From: an uncultured Opitutales bacterium | GTDB lineage: Bacteria > Verrucomicrobiota > Verrucomicrobiia > Opitutales > Intestinicryptomonadaceae | NCBI GenBank assembly: GCA_944389315.1 | Contig: CALXLX010000009.1 | Span: 1-41,714 of the forward strand | Direction of reading: 5' to 3' | Length of the DNA stretch: 41,714 nucleotides | Shown here: in pieces, positions 26,834-34,736 of the stretch | Layout: the number at the start of each line of letters is the position of its first letter | How positions within the stretch are numbered: the first letter of the stretch is position 1 | Notes under the pieces: model-generated | Database searches by the model: none | What the model saw: only the letters and a program-made list of their open reading frames with translations | What the model was told of the DNA's origin: nothing | Program-made: the position numbers and the translations under genes

Positions 26834-27298
26834 TTACATGTTTGGAGTGCGCAACGGGCGCCCCAAAGATCCCTTTATATTGTCCAGCACGCCGTTTACA
26901 AACCTCTTTGAATCCGGCCCGGAAAACTCCTTGGAAAGGTCTATGGCCTCGTTTATTGAGACTATCGGCGGAATGTCGTTGCGGAAGAGCATCTCGTAGA
27001 CCGCAAGGCGCAGTATGGCCAGATCAACCTTGGCGATTCTTGCTATCTTCCAGTTTTTCGCGGCCTTCGCTATTGCCCCGTCAACCTCCACGGCATGCTC
27101 CAGCCAGCCGGAGGCAAGCTCCTCGGCGAAGGAGTAAAACTGCCTATCATGCTCCCTCTTTGAGAAGAAATCCGCCGCTTGGGCGTTCTTGTCTGCTGCG
27201 GGATTCATGTCCGCCATATATATAAACTGCATCGCCGCCGCCCTGTTGGCGTGGCGCCCCGCCTTGTTAGACGGATTTGTCTGTGTTTCTTCGGCCAT
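26834..27298 (-). CDS. nusB: Transcription antitermination factor NusB
   Basis: Small all-helical protein that binds boxA RNA with NusE (S10) during rRNA transcription. The 154 residues carry AAAMQFIYMADMN near the start (the arginine- and alanine-rich first helix, RHANRAAAMQ), DLAILRLAVYEMLFRNDIPPIVSINEAIDLSKEF and the terminal FVNGVLDNI, the standard NusB signature. It sits 41 bases after ribH, an order (ribH-nusB) found in many bacteria, which supports both names. Confidence 0.95.
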   Translation of the reverse strand: MAEETQTNPSNKAGRHANRAAAMQFIYMADMNPAADKNAQAADFFSKREHDRQFYSFAEELASGWLEHAVEVDGAIAKAAKNWKIARIAKVDLAILRLAVYEMLFRNDIPPIVSINEAIDLSKEFSGPDSKRFVNGVLDNIKGSLGRPLRTPNM

Positions 27299-27339
27299 CT
27301 TAAAGTGGTGTTTGATTTTCTTAAATGATGCGCGGCAAA

Positions 27340-27843
27340 CTAATTTGAGCGCTCGTTTTCCTCCTCGAGCTCGTCCAAAAGCAGCGAGGTCTTCCAGGCC
27401 ATTTCGAGAGCCGCCTCGGCGAACTCCACTCCCCTTGCGATTTTGCCCACCGTACGCTCCTCGGCCTGCTTTCGCGTATTGGCGACTATTATTCCGTTTA
27501 TCACGGGAACAGTCGTCGCCAAAGATACGCTCTGGAGGGCCTGGGCCGTGCTGCGGCCTATGATGTCGTGGTGGGGGGTATCCCCCTTTATCACCACGCC
27601 GAGGGCTATTATTGCGTCGTACTTGTTAGTCTCGGCAAGCATGTTGCAAACATGCGGCAATTCCCCGCTGCCGGGCACGCGCTCTATGCGTATGGCACTC
27701 GCGGGTATGCCCGCCTTGCGTATCCGCTCAACAGCGTCGGATAGCATTGCGTCGACAAGCTCAAGGTTGAAGCGCGCCGCCACTATTGCTATGTTGTAGC
27801 CGGACGCGTCGAAGTCCGGCATTGCTCCTCTGTCCAAGCTCAT
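27340..27843 (-). CDS. ribH: 6,7-dimethyl-8-ribityllumazine synthase
   Basis: Condenses 5-amino-6-ribitylaminouracil with 3,4-dihydroxy-2-butanone 4-phosphate in riboflavin synthesis. The 167-residue protein has NIAIVAARFN at the N terminus (substrate pyrimidine site), RVPGSGELP, and KYDAIIALGVVIKGDTPHHD with the catalytic His, then VPVINGIIVANTRKQAEER. A Ser-Gly replaces the more common Ala-Phe before the ELP strand, as in some phyla. It overlaps the ribB(X) stop by 4 bases (ATGA), so the donor of the C4 unit and this enzyme are translated together. Confidence 0.95.
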   Translation of the reverse strand: MSLDRGAMPDFDASGYNIAIVAARFNLELVDAMLSDAVERIRKAGIPASAIRIERVPGSGELPHVCNMLAETNKYDAIIALGVVIKGDTPHHDIIGRSTAQALQSVSLATTVPVINGIIVANTRKQAEERTVGKIARGVEFAEAALEMAWKTSLLLDELEEENERSN

Positions 27844-28958
27844 TTGCGGGCGCCTTTCTTTGATGTTTTTTTATCTGAAATATCCGTCTCGGAAACTATC
27901 TTAAGCCCGAAGCCGTCGGGTATGGAATGCACCCCAACATGCGTGGTAAGAAGCTTTATCTTGCCGAAGCCCAGCGCCCGCAGTATCTGGGCGCCCAAAC
28001 CGTAGTCGCGCATTGTGGGCACTATCTCCTCTCCGGTGGACGGCTCAACCCCCGAGTTGGGGCTGTCTATGTAAACCAGCGCGCCGCCCTCCTTTGAGAC
28101 TATCTGCATCGCCCGCGCAAAAGACGCGGCGGAATCGGCCCTGCCGCTCGCGCACAGAAGGTCGGAAAATATATTCTGCGAATGGACCCTCGCGAAGGTC
28201 GGCTGCTTGGTGATTTTGCCCTTGACCAGGGCGTAGCACAGGCGCTTGTCCGCGCTGGAAAAGCCCATGAATTTAAACTCGCCGAACTTCGTGTCCAACT
28301 TGCGCGAAAATATGCGGCTGACGAGCTTCTCCCTCTTGAGTCTGTACTCTATAAGGGAAGCCACGCTCATAATCCTGAGGTCGCGCTTCTTGGCAAATTC
28401 TATAAGCTGCGGGAGCCTCGCCATTGTGCCGTCGGGATTCATAATCTCGCAGATTGCCGCGCAGGGGCTGAGCCCCGCAAGGCGCGCCAAATCAACCGCG
28501 GCCTCAGTGTGCCCCGCCCTCTCGAGAACCCCGCCCGGGCGCGCCCTTAGCGGATTCACATGCCCGGGGCTTACTATGTCGGAGGCGCCCTTCTTTGGGT
28601 CGGCCAAAATTCTTATCGTCCGCGCCCTGTCTGCGGCGGATATCCCGGTGGAAATTCCCCTCGCGGCGTCGACCGTCACGGTGAATGCCGTGCCTTTGGA
28701 GTCGCGGTTGAGGCGGACCATGTCGTCTATGCCAAGCTCCGCAAGGCGCGCGCTTGTCATAGGCACACAAAGCAGGCCCCTGGCGTCTGTCACAAGCATG
28801 TTGACCAGCCCGGCGTCTATCTTCTCACCCGCGACGATAAGGTCCCCCTCGTTTTCCCTGTTTTCGTCGTCGGTGACTATCAGCGGACGCCCCGCGGCAA
28901 AATCGGCTATGCAGGAGTCCACCGAATCAAAAATCTTTTCCTTCTCTGACTTTCTCAT
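27840..28958 (-). CDS. ribB: 3,4-dihydroxy-2-butanone 4-phosphate synthase with degenerate GTP cyclohydrolase II domain (RibBX type)
   Basis: The N-terminal domain (about 1-205) is an intact DHBP synthase: VTDDENRENEGDL (28-40), KGTAFTVTVDA, and RAGHTEA (148-153) carry its metal and catalytic residues. The C-terminal part (about 210-360) has the fold of GTP cyclohydrolase II but is degenerate. From RVHS (257-260) onward it aligns without gaps with my recollection of E. coli RibA, and the three zinc cysteines (54, 65, 67 in RibA) are Asn262, Arg273 and Asp275. The catalytic RQEGRxIGL block and the next roughly 20 residues are also gone (YIDSPNSGVEPSTGE is found instead). Such proteins are known as RibBX. 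A true RibA is expected elsewhere in the genome. Confidence 0.88.
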   Translation of the reverse strand: MRKSEKEKIFDSVDSCIADFAAGRPLIVTDDENRENEGDLIVAGEKIDAGLVNMLVTDARGLLCVPMTSARLAELGIDDMVRLNRDSKGTAFTVTVDAARGISTGISAADRARTIRILADPKKGASDIVSPGHVNPLRARPGGVLERAGHTEAAVDLARLAGLSPCAAICEIMNPDGTMARLPQLIEFAKKRDLRIMSVASLIEYRLKREKLVSRIFSRKLDTKFGEFKFMGFSSADKRLCYALVKGKITKQPTFARVHSQNIFSDLLCASGRADSAASFARAMQIVSKEGGALVYIDSPNSGVEPSTGEEIVPTMRDYGLGAQILRALGFGKIKLLTTHVGVHSIPDGFGLKIVSETDISDKKTSKKGARK

Positions 28959-28970
28959 TTTATAACGGAA

Positions 28971-29705
28971 CTATTCAACTGAATCATTGCGCAGCAATTT
29001 TTCAACATCGTTTTGCGACATGCGCCTATACGAACCCTCCGGTATGCGCCTTAAAACGTACGAGCCTATCTGGAAGCGCGCAAGCTCCTTCACGAAAAGC
29101 CCGACAGTCTCGAACATTCTGCGTATCTCGCGCTTGCGCCCCTGGCTCATCCATACTTCGGCGCGCCTCTGCGGGAAGGGGGCGTCGGGCTGTATGCCGG
29201 TTATGATTTTCTCTGCCCTGAGCTTTTCGCCCTCGCACACGACCCCGCGCAGCAGCACGGGAATCAGCTTCGGGTCCAAATCCCTGTTGAGAAGCACCCT
29301 GTACTTCTTTATTATGCCGCTAGAGGGATGTATGACCTTGTTGTAAAGGTCGCCGTCGTTGGTCAGCACAAGAAGCCCCTTTGAGTTCTTGTCCAGGCGC
29401 CCCACGCAAAACAGCTTCATCTTGTTGTAGGGCGAGGGAAGCATGTCGAAAACCGTCTTGCCGCCGAAGGGGTCGGAATTCGTGCAAAGAACGCCCGTCG
29501 GCTTGTTGAAAGCCAAAACCACCCTTTCCTCCACTATGCCGGCCACGGGCGAGCCGTCCATGCTGACCTTGTCCTTGGACTCGTCTATATCCATGCCTAT
29601 GCTGGCGGGCTTGCCGTTTACATAGACTCTGCCCTCCTCTATGCGCCTCTCGGCCTCGCGCCTCGAGCATACGCCGCAATGCGCCAAATATTTCTGGATT
29701 CTCAT
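28971..29705 (-). CDS. rluB: RsuA/RluB-family pseudouridine synthase
   Basis: Modifies uridine to pseudouridine in rRNA. The 244-residue product begins with an S4 RNA-binding domain (MRIQKYLAHCGVCSRREAER, residues 1-20, then EGRVYVNGKPA). The catalytic domain follows: FNKPTGVLCT, and VGRLDKNSKGLLVLTNDG with catalytic Asp105, then SQGRKREIRRMFETVG. These are the RsuA/RluB/RluE/RluF blocks; with an S4 domain, it is RluB, RluF or RsuA. I favour RluB by length, not strongly. The start at 29705 was chosen over 29750 because the S4 domain begins there and AAAGGAAGG lies directly upstream. ribB(X) follows after 12 bases. Confidence 0.88.
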   Translation of the reverse strand: MRIQKYLAHCGVCSRREAERRIEEGRVYVNGKPASIGMDIDESKDKVSMDGSPVAGIVEERVVLAFNKPTGVLCTNSDPFGGKTVFDMLPSPYNKMKLFCVGRLDKNSKGLLVLTNDGDLYNKVIHPSSGIIKKYRVLLNRDLDPKLIPVLLRGVVCEGEKLRAEKIITGIQPDAPFPQRRAEVWMSQGRKREIRRMFETVGLFVKELARFQIGSYVLRRIPEGSYRRMSQNDVEKLLRNDSVE

Positions 29706-29772
29706 ACCTTCCTTTCTCCCGAAGCCCGCGCGCGCCCGCGATAAACGCAAACCCCGCGCCGCCGCCCCAGGC

Positions 29773-31044
29773 CTAATAAATTAAAAACGGCTTGCGCTCG
29801 GCGGCAAAACGCGCGCAGTACGCGTCGCACTTGGCCGCGAAAGCCGCCACGTTAGAAAACCTTCCGCGCTTCTTTAGCTCCGCAAGCCATATGCGCGCCC
29901 CGAAATGCTTGTCGAACAGCAGCTGCTCGTTCTGCGTCGCGGCAGAAAACGGGTTCTTGCCGGAAAACTCGCAGGCGAGTATGGTCATGTACATGCTAAG
30001 GCGCGTCGGCTTTAAGGCGGAGAAATCCGTTATGTAAACGTAAACGCCGTCAACCGCGGCCCCTTTGGCGTTCTTCCCCGTCAGCTTCCTGAAGGCAAGC
30101 CCCTCTATGTTGTAGCGGCGCAAGGCCGATATTATCTGGTCGGGCGTCCTGCCCTTGCACGTCAGCAGCCTGAAGGGATACTGGGTGCCGTAGCCGTGCT
30201 GAAACCCGCCAAGCTGGCAGCCCAAACCCGTCATGGCATAGCCGTAGGCCGCCTGGTATGTGGGTATAGCCGGGCTCGTCGGAACCCACCTTAACCCCGT
30301 GTAAGGCCAGAGCATGTCCCTGCGCCACCCGCGCATGGGTATCACCAAAAGCTTGCCCGCCCTCTGCGCCTTCGAGGTTATCTCCATGGCGCCGGGCGTG
30401 CCTTTGGCGAACTTGGCAAGCTCGCCTATGGTCATCCCGTGGACGTAGGGCACCTTGAACATGCCCACATAGCTCTTTGCGCTGTCGTCGAGCCACGGGC
30501 CGTCTATCTTGAGCCCCCCGAGCGGATTTGGCCTGTCTAGCACGACAACCTGCTTGCCCAGCTCAAAGCACGCCTCCATCGCGCGCAGCATGCAGCTTAC
30601 ATAGGTGTAAGACCGGCAGCCTACGTCCTGCAAATCTATCACAAGCACGTCTATTCCCGAAAGCATCTCCGGCGTGGGCTTGCGGTATTTTCCGTAGAGC
30701 GAGTACACAGGCAGCCCCGTGCGCTTGTCTATGCGGTTGCCTATCTTTACATTGGCCTTCTCGTCCCCATATATGCCGTGCTCGGGGCCGTAGAGGGCCT
30801 TAAGCCTAATGTTCCGCGCGCGCCTTAAAACGTCTATGGTGCTTTCCCCGTTCATGTTGACTCCCGCGGGATGCGTCAGCAGCCCCACCCTCTTGCCTGC
30901 TATGGGCGCGAAGTTCATGGACTCAAGCACGTCTATGCCGAGCATCACCTTCGCCGAAAGCGTCGCCCCCGCAGACGCAAAGAACATAAGAGCCGCCGCG
31001 AGAATCCCCGCGAGGGAGCGCATTTTCCTAAAAACGTTTTTCAT
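29773..31044 (-). CDS. namZ: Exo-beta-N-acetylmuramidase NamZ-like protein (DUF1343)
   Basis: Exported hydrolase that, in the characterised member, releases terminal MurNAc from peptidoglycan fragments. The 423-residue chain has an N-terminal signal peptide (hydrophobic 10-29, [20 protein letters not shown]). Mature-protein blocks match DUF1343: [65 protein letters not shown] and [13 protein letters not shown]. The catalytic acid is presumably in the GPEHG region. The gene start overlaps the stop of the DUF2062 gene by 17 bases. Its position, 67 bases before the RsuA-type gene, makes co-transcription likely. Confidence 0.92.
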   Translation of the reverse strand: MKNVFRKMRSLAGILAAALMFFASAGATLSAKVMLGIDVLESMNFAPIAGKRVGLLTHPAGVNMNGESTIDVLRRARNIRLKALYGPEHGIYGDEKANVKIGNRIDKRTGLPVYSLYGKYRKPTPEMLSGIDVLVIDLQDVGCRSYTYVSCMLRAMEACFELGKQVVVLDRPNPLGGLKIDGPWLDDSAKSYVGMFKVPYVHGMTIGELAKFAKGTPGAMEITSKAQRAGKLLVIPMRGWRRDMLWPYTGLRWVPTSPAIPTYQAAYGYAMTGLGCQLGGFQHGYGTQYPFRLLTCKGRTPDQIISALRRYNIEGLAFRKLTGKNAKGAAVDGVYVYITDFSALKPTRLSMYMTILACEFSGKNPFSAATQNEQLLFDKHFGARIWLAELKKRGRFSNVAAFAAKCDAYCARFAAERKPFLIY

Positions 31045-31675
31045 GTCTTATTTTCCTTACGGGTGCGAGCGGAGTTGTGTTGTCGTAACGGTGTACTCTC
31101 ACATAGGCGACATAGGATATATGCGATATCACCGCCCCGACCAAAGCTATGACAAGCCCGCCAATCAAAGTGGCGGCGACAAGATGCAAAATTATGGACC
31201 AGTCGGATATGGTGCTCCACAAATCGGCCAGGAGCGTTTCAAACGTGGTTCCTTTGAGCTTTGCGAGAAGGTCCGCCCCCACTTCCGGGCTGGCCCCGAA
31301 AAATTTTACTATCACCCAGTCTCCCAACGCATATTGAAAGACTATTATAAACGGAATTGTCAGCGGATTTGTTATCCACTGCAGGAGCATTGCAACAATG
31401 CAGTTTCCCCGCAGAAGCAGGCAGAACAAAAACGCGCATATCATCTGCAGGCCGTACATGGGTATAAGGGCGATAATCCAGCCTATGTAAAAGGCCGATA
31501 TTACATACACGCTCTTGAAACTCCAGATGTAGGAGCATCTTCTGGCAAGGGGTGCTATCCATTTCAGCACTGGATAGCGGTGCAGATTGGTGCGCCGCGG
31601 CAGCGGGCGCAAGAGCGCCTTTAGCCTGTGCACCCTCTTGTGCCTCAACTGAATCTCTGAAAGTTTCTCCGCCAT
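31028..31675 (-). CDS. DUF2062 membrane protein
   Basis: Small membrane protein (215 residues from the ATG at 31675) with the DUF2062 signature: a basic N terminus ([18 protein letters not shown]), then [36 protein letters not shown] and the hallmark [20 protein letters not shown]. Four or so membrane segments; two central ones are visible and two more near the end ([17 protein letters not shown]). Its role is not established; members occur near glycosyltransferase and peptidoglycan genes. Here it is the first gene of a ten-gene minus-strand run, overlapping namZ by 17 bases. A TTG six bases further upstream is a less likely start. Confidence 0.85.
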   Translation of the reverse strand: MAEKLSEIQLRHKRVHRLKALLRPLPRRTNLHRYPVLKWIAPLARRCSYIWSFKSVYVISAFYIGWIIALIPMYGLQMICAFLFCLLLRGNCIVAMLLQWITNPLTIPFIIVFQYALGDWVIVKFFGASPEVGADLLAKLKGTTFETLLADLWSTISDWSIILHLVAATLIGGLVIALVGAVISHISYVAYVRVHRYDNTTPLAPVRKIRHEKRF

Positions 31676-32228
31676 TTGCAAAAATATGATATATACGCCA
31701 CTTTTGTGGCCGAATTTATCCTCCGCTTCAACATTATTTTATCGCATGCAGGGCTTCCGCCCTTCGGAGGGCCCGCAAATAACAGACAACAGTTGCGGTA
31801 AAATCTCCCTTTTAGGAAAAAACTTGGCCTTTGTCCATGCAACAAAACTGTTTTATCCGCGTCTAAAAGCCCAAGTATCGGCGGGAAAATATGCCTTAGG
31901 ACGCATTACGCCCCCTTCAAAAAACCGTTTCCGGCACAAAAAAGAGATGAAAAAACAATTAAAAAGCAAAAAATGGCAGATGGAATTTTTACATGGTAGG
32001 GACATAATGTCGCTATAAAATGTCGGGGATACCAGGAATCTTGTCTCAAAAGGACCTTTTCCGCCTTCAAGAGGAAAGTTCAGTGTCACATATGTCGCAG
32101 AGGGCAAAAGCGTCTATTTTTATTAACATATTGCCAGTTAGCATATTAAGCAAAACAGGCGCACTTGAAAATATCTGGCATGGAAAATGATAGAGTATTT
32201 GCAGACAATAAACTGAAAGAGGAAAGTC
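31676..32228. other. Divergent intergenic region between DUF2062 gene and sigma gene
   Basis: About 550 bases without a credible gene. It holds an AT-rich stretch (31920-31990), a GC-rich potential hairpin at 31751-31774 and the palindrome/direct repeat cluster near 32001-32025. It should contain the promoters of both divergent units. Confidence 0.6.
31989..32025 (+). promoter_or_regulatory. Candidate promoter/operator upstream of the sigma factor gene
   Basis: TATAAA (32014-32019) follows TTACAT (31989-31994) with a long 19-base spacer; the match is weak. The palindrome GACATAATGTC (32001-32011) sits in this spacer, and AATGTCG is repeated directly at 32006-32012 and 32019-32025, 13 bases apart. 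This looks like an operator over a promoter, about 205 bases from the ATG. Confidence 0.35.
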
Positions 32229-32972
32229 ATGGTAAAAGAAAAAACAAATACAAACGTCAATCTGGAAGAATTCTCTCCGGCTCAAAAAACCCTGCTGGTG
32301 GAATACTATCCGCTCGTGGCGAAAATCGTAAATTCCATGAAGGGCAAACTTCCCTCTTATGCGGATTTGGACGAGCTTCACTCCGTGGGCGTGGCCGGTC
32401 TGGCCGACGCCGTAAGGCGCCTTGACCCCAGCCGCAAAAGCTCGTTTTGCGGATATGTGTCCCTAAGGATAAAGGGGGCCATAATAGACGAACTGCGCAG
32501 ATTGGACTACATGCCCCGTTCCGCCCGCAACGAGGCCAAAAAGCTCGATAAACTCCGCGACGGGATGGAGCGCGAGCTCGGCAGGCGCCCGGAAGACCAC
32601 GAATTGCGCGAAAGGCTCGGAATGGACAAGAGGCGTTTCGACAAGATGATGCGCAGAACCTCCCTATGTTCTTTCGTATCCTTAAACGACACTGCCGACA
32701 TGTCCGACACCTCCGCTCCGGAGCTTGCCGAGAGCATAGCCGACGAGAACTCCCCCACCGCGCTCGACCAGCTCGAGAAGAAGGAGATAGCCGAGCTTTT
32801 GCGCACGCGCATACTCAATCTTACCGACAAGCAGCGCCGCATAATAGAAAGCTACTACTACGAGGAGAAGAAACTTGCCGACATCGCCGCTGAGTTCGGC
32901 GTCACCGAGGCCCGAATCTGCCAGATACACGGCCAGGCCTTGCAGATTTTGAGGGCCAAGTTCAAGAACTAA
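32229..32972 (+). CDS. RNA polymerase sigma factor, FliA/WhiG (sigma-28) family
   Basis: Sigma-70-type factor of group 3. The 247-residue protein has region 2 (LLVEYYPLVAKIVNSM, DLDELHSVGVAGLADAVRR, FCGYVSLRIKGAIIDELRRLDYMPRSAR), region 3 (LGRRPEDHELRERLGM) and region 4 with a helix-turn-helix near its end (KLADIAAEFGVTEARICQIHGQALQ). The IKGAIIDELRRLDYMPRSAR string is characteristic of FliA and WhiG. AAAGAGGAAAG lies just before the ATG as a good Shine-Dalgarno. No flagellar genes are in view, so the role may be a WhiG-like developmental or stress regulon. A strong terminator follows the gene. Confidence 0.9.
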   Translation: MVKEKTNTNVNLEEFSPAQKTLLVEYYPLVAKIVNSMKGKLPSYADLDELHSVGVAGLADAVRRLDPSRKSSFCGYVSLRIKGAIIDELRRLDYMPRSARNEAKKLDKLRDGMERELGRRPEDHELRERLGMDKRRFDKMMRRTSLCSFVSLNDTADMSDTSAPELAESIADENSPTALDQLEKKEIAELLRTRILNLTDKQRRIIESYYYEEKKLADIAAEFGVTEARICQIHGQALQILRAKFKN

Positions 32973-32986
32973 CCTTTCGGGCAGGC

Positions 32987-33025
32987 GGCGCCCCGCGGGA
33001 AGAATTGTCCCGCGGGGCGCCGTTT
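32987..33025 (+). terminator. Strong intrinsic terminator of the sigma gene
   Basis: Perfect 14-base GC-rich stem (GGCGCCCCGCGGGA at 32987-33000, complement at 33008-33021), 7-base loop, then TTTT. It lies 15 bases after the stop codon. Confidence 0.85.
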
Positions 33026-33237
33026 TGCGCAAATGGAACATTGCGCCGTGGGCCCGACGGGCGGGAAAGGCTCCTCCAGGCTATCCTTATTTATTCAATT
33101 ATTAGCCGCACGCATACAAGATAGGCTTTCTTTCCCACGTGCCATAGAAGGCGCAAGAAGAATTTTGCCCGAGGCGCGGAGATACTTTTTTATAAATGCA
33201 CAGCCCCATATAATGGGACAGACAGTCCAATATTAAG
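33026..33237. other. Intergenic region before the STAS gene
   Basis: No gene seen. A TATAAT at 33209-33214 sits in the small dyad CCCAT/ATGGG (33205-33217), without a convincing -35 box. A short reading frame (33033-33236) has no family features. Confidence 0.4.
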
Positions 33238-33265
33238 TTGACATACTCCGTATCTAAAATAGAGT
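33238..33265 (+). promoter_or_regulatory. Probable promoter of the STAS gene
   Basis: A consensus -35 TTGACA (33238-33243), 16-base spacer and TAGAGT (33260-33265), 7 bases before the ATG at 33273. Transcription would begin at or next to the start codon, giving a leaderless message. No Shine-Dalgarno is visible. Confidence 0.5.
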
Positions 33266-33272
33266 TCTGGGC

Positions 33273-33599
33273 ATGGAAATTAAAATCGTAGACTCCCCTT
33301 CGCATATGACCATCGCTCTGGGCGGCAAGCTCGATATGGACGGGGTTAAGCAAATTGAGGAATCCTTTAAGAAGGCTACGGAGGGGAAGAGTTCCATCGT
33401 GGATATGACAAATGTGGAATATCTGGCGAGTCTCGGAATAAGAATAATTCTGCAGTCCGCGAAGGCCGCGGCCAGAAACGGGCACAAAATGGTAATTGTA
33501 AATCCCCGCAGGAATGTTCTTAGCGTTTTGCAGCTGGCAAACATAGACTCAGTAATCCCGATAGTCGCCTCCGTGGAGGAGAGCGCGCGCTACATATAA
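33273..33599 (+). CDS. STAS-domain anti-anti-sigma factor (SpoIIAA/RsbV-like)
   Basis: Small (108 residues) single STAS domain, the antagonist of an anti-sigma kinase in partner switching. The core motif is SSIVDMTNVEYLASLGIRIIL; Ser53 in ASLG takes the place of the phosphorylated serine of DSSG in SpoIIAA. It begins MEIKIVDSPSHMTIALGGKLD. No RsbW/SpoIIAB-like kinase or PP2C phosphatase is in the window. The neighbouring sigma factor (32229-32972) is a candidate final target, but a strong terminator and a separate promoter lie between them. Bacterial STAS proteins with the same layout also serve other signalling tasks. Confidence 0.88.
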   Translation: MEIKIVDSPSHMTIALGGKLDMDGVKQIEESFKKATEGKSSIVDMTNVEYLASLGIRIILQSAKAAARNGHKMVIVNPRRNVLSVLQLANIDSVIPIVASVEESARYI

Positions 33600-33605
33600 G
33601 GCTTT

Positions 33606-33619
33606 CCCCGCATGCGGGG
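33606..33619. repeat. Perfect 14-base palindrome after the STAS gene
   Basis: CCCCGCATGCGGGG lies 6 bases after the STAS stop codon. It can fold into a short hairpin but no T-run follows; it could be a weak terminator or protein-binding site. Confidence 0.35.
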
Positions 33620-33701
33620 CATTTGCCATGCCGCGGGCGGCAAGGTGCGCTGGAAATTTACAAAAAAATATCTCGGTTAGCGCGGCTATCCTAAAAAGAC
33701 C

Positions 33702-33744
33702 GCCCGCAAAAATATCCCTGCCAAATTAGATTTTTTTCGCGGGC
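33702..33744. repeat. Inverted repeat between STAS and DUF4405 genes
   Basis: GCCCGC (33702-33707) followed by A5T pairs with a T-run and GCGGGC (33739-33744). On the minus strand a T-run follows, which looks like a terminator for an unseen minus-strand transcript; no minus-strand gene ends nearby. Confidence 0.3.
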
Positions 33745-33876
33745 AGAATACGGAACATGCTGCGGACTTTCGCCCGGCTGCAAAGAAAAAACGCCCGACG
33801 CAAAAGCGGCATAAGATAAAACGCCGCCTTCGCCTTCAAAACTTCGGCGGCATTTGCAACAACTTACCGAATAGAC

Positions 33877-34572
33877 ATGAGAGCCTCCCGCAACATACGT
33901 ATTGCCATAGACGCCTCCCTTGCGGCGCTCATACTGTTTTGCCTCGCCTTTCGCATAACCCAGGACGTATTCCACGAGTGGCTGGGCTTGTGCGCGGCCG
34001 CCCTTTTTATAATGCACAATGCGGTAAATATAGGCTGGTACAAAGGCATTTTGCGCGGAGCGTACAAGCCCGTGCGGATTGTAAATACGCTGCTGAATGC
34101 AGCCTTGCTTCTTGCGGCCGCAACGGTGTTCATAACGGGAATATTGCAGGCCAGGCACACCTTGAGCCTCGGAGAGCACTTCGGCGGAATGCAAATGCGC
34201 CAGATACACACCGTCTCTGCCTATTGGCTGTTTATCTTGGCGGGCCTGCATCTTGGAACGCACTGGAACAGTGTTTGCGCGTTTCTGGGAATATGCAATT
34301 TAAAATCGAAAACCGCGCGCGCATGCGCAAGAATACTTGGCGCGGGAGCCGCTGTTTGCGGCATATGGGCCTTCGGCCAGCGGGACATGTACGGAAAGCT
34401 TTTCCTGGGGTATTCCTTCGACTTTTGGGATATGCAAAAACCCGCCTTATTATTCTTCGCGCAGAACATCGCCATTGCCGCCCTATGCGTGTACATGGTA
34501 AAATTCAGCGCATACATTTTGCGCGCCGCGGGGCGGAAATTTTTTGAAAAAGCCCCACGAGGAAACCCCTAA
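33877..34572 (+). CDS. DUF4405 membrane protein (cytochrome b561-like)
   Basis: Integral membrane protein of 231 residues with about five helices: 12-24, 38-48, 72-92, 104-130 and a pair near 160-215. Histidines at intramembrane positions are notable (FHEWLG, IMHNAVNIGW, RQIHTVSAYWLFILAGLHLGTHW), the pattern by which DUF4405 proteins resemble heme-binding cytochrome b561/hydrogenase b-type subunits. Heme binding is an inference. No hydrogenase or oxidoreductase gene is adjacent. The C terminus is basic. I see a possible start at 33877 with no strong Shine-Dalgarno. Confidence 0.78.
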   Translation: MRASRNIRIAIDASLAALILFCLAFRITQDVFHEWLGLCAAALFIMHNAVNIGWYKGILRGAYKPVRIVNTLLNAALLLAAATVFITGILQARHTLSLGEHFGGMQMRQIHTVSAYWLFILAGLHLGTHWNSVCAFLGICNLKSKTARACARILGAGAAVCGIWAFGQRDMYGKLFLGYSFDFWDMQKPALLFFAQNIAIAALCVYMVKFSAYILRAAGRKFFEKAPRGNP

Positions 34573-34736
34573 GGCCGCTGAAAACGGCGCGGTATGAAAA
34601 GCATTGAGGCCTCCTGTATTTTTGGGATTACCTCTAAAATGCCGCGCTGTTAAGTGCGCCCGCATGGAGCCTTTTTGCGGATAAAAAACTATCGGGAAAA
34701 CGTCCCGGCATAGGGCTTCCTTCCCGCATAAAAATT

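Noticed and set aside
31751..31774. GC-rich hairpin before the sigma gene as a terminator
   Set aside because: No T-run follows and no plus-strand gene ends before it; kept only as a note on the region.
31686..32018. A 110-codon plus-strand frame in the region before the sigma gene
   Set aside because: No ribosome-binding site, no family feature, and it covers the likely promoter region.
32165..32196. TTGAAA and TAGAGT before the sigma gene as a promoter
   Set aside because: The 20-base spacer is too long for a sigma-70 promoter and other positions give poorer boxes.
34693..34707. Small hairpin CGGGA/TCCCG between DUF4405 and GNAT genes
   Set aside because: A 5-base stem with no T-run on either side is too weak to call a terminator.
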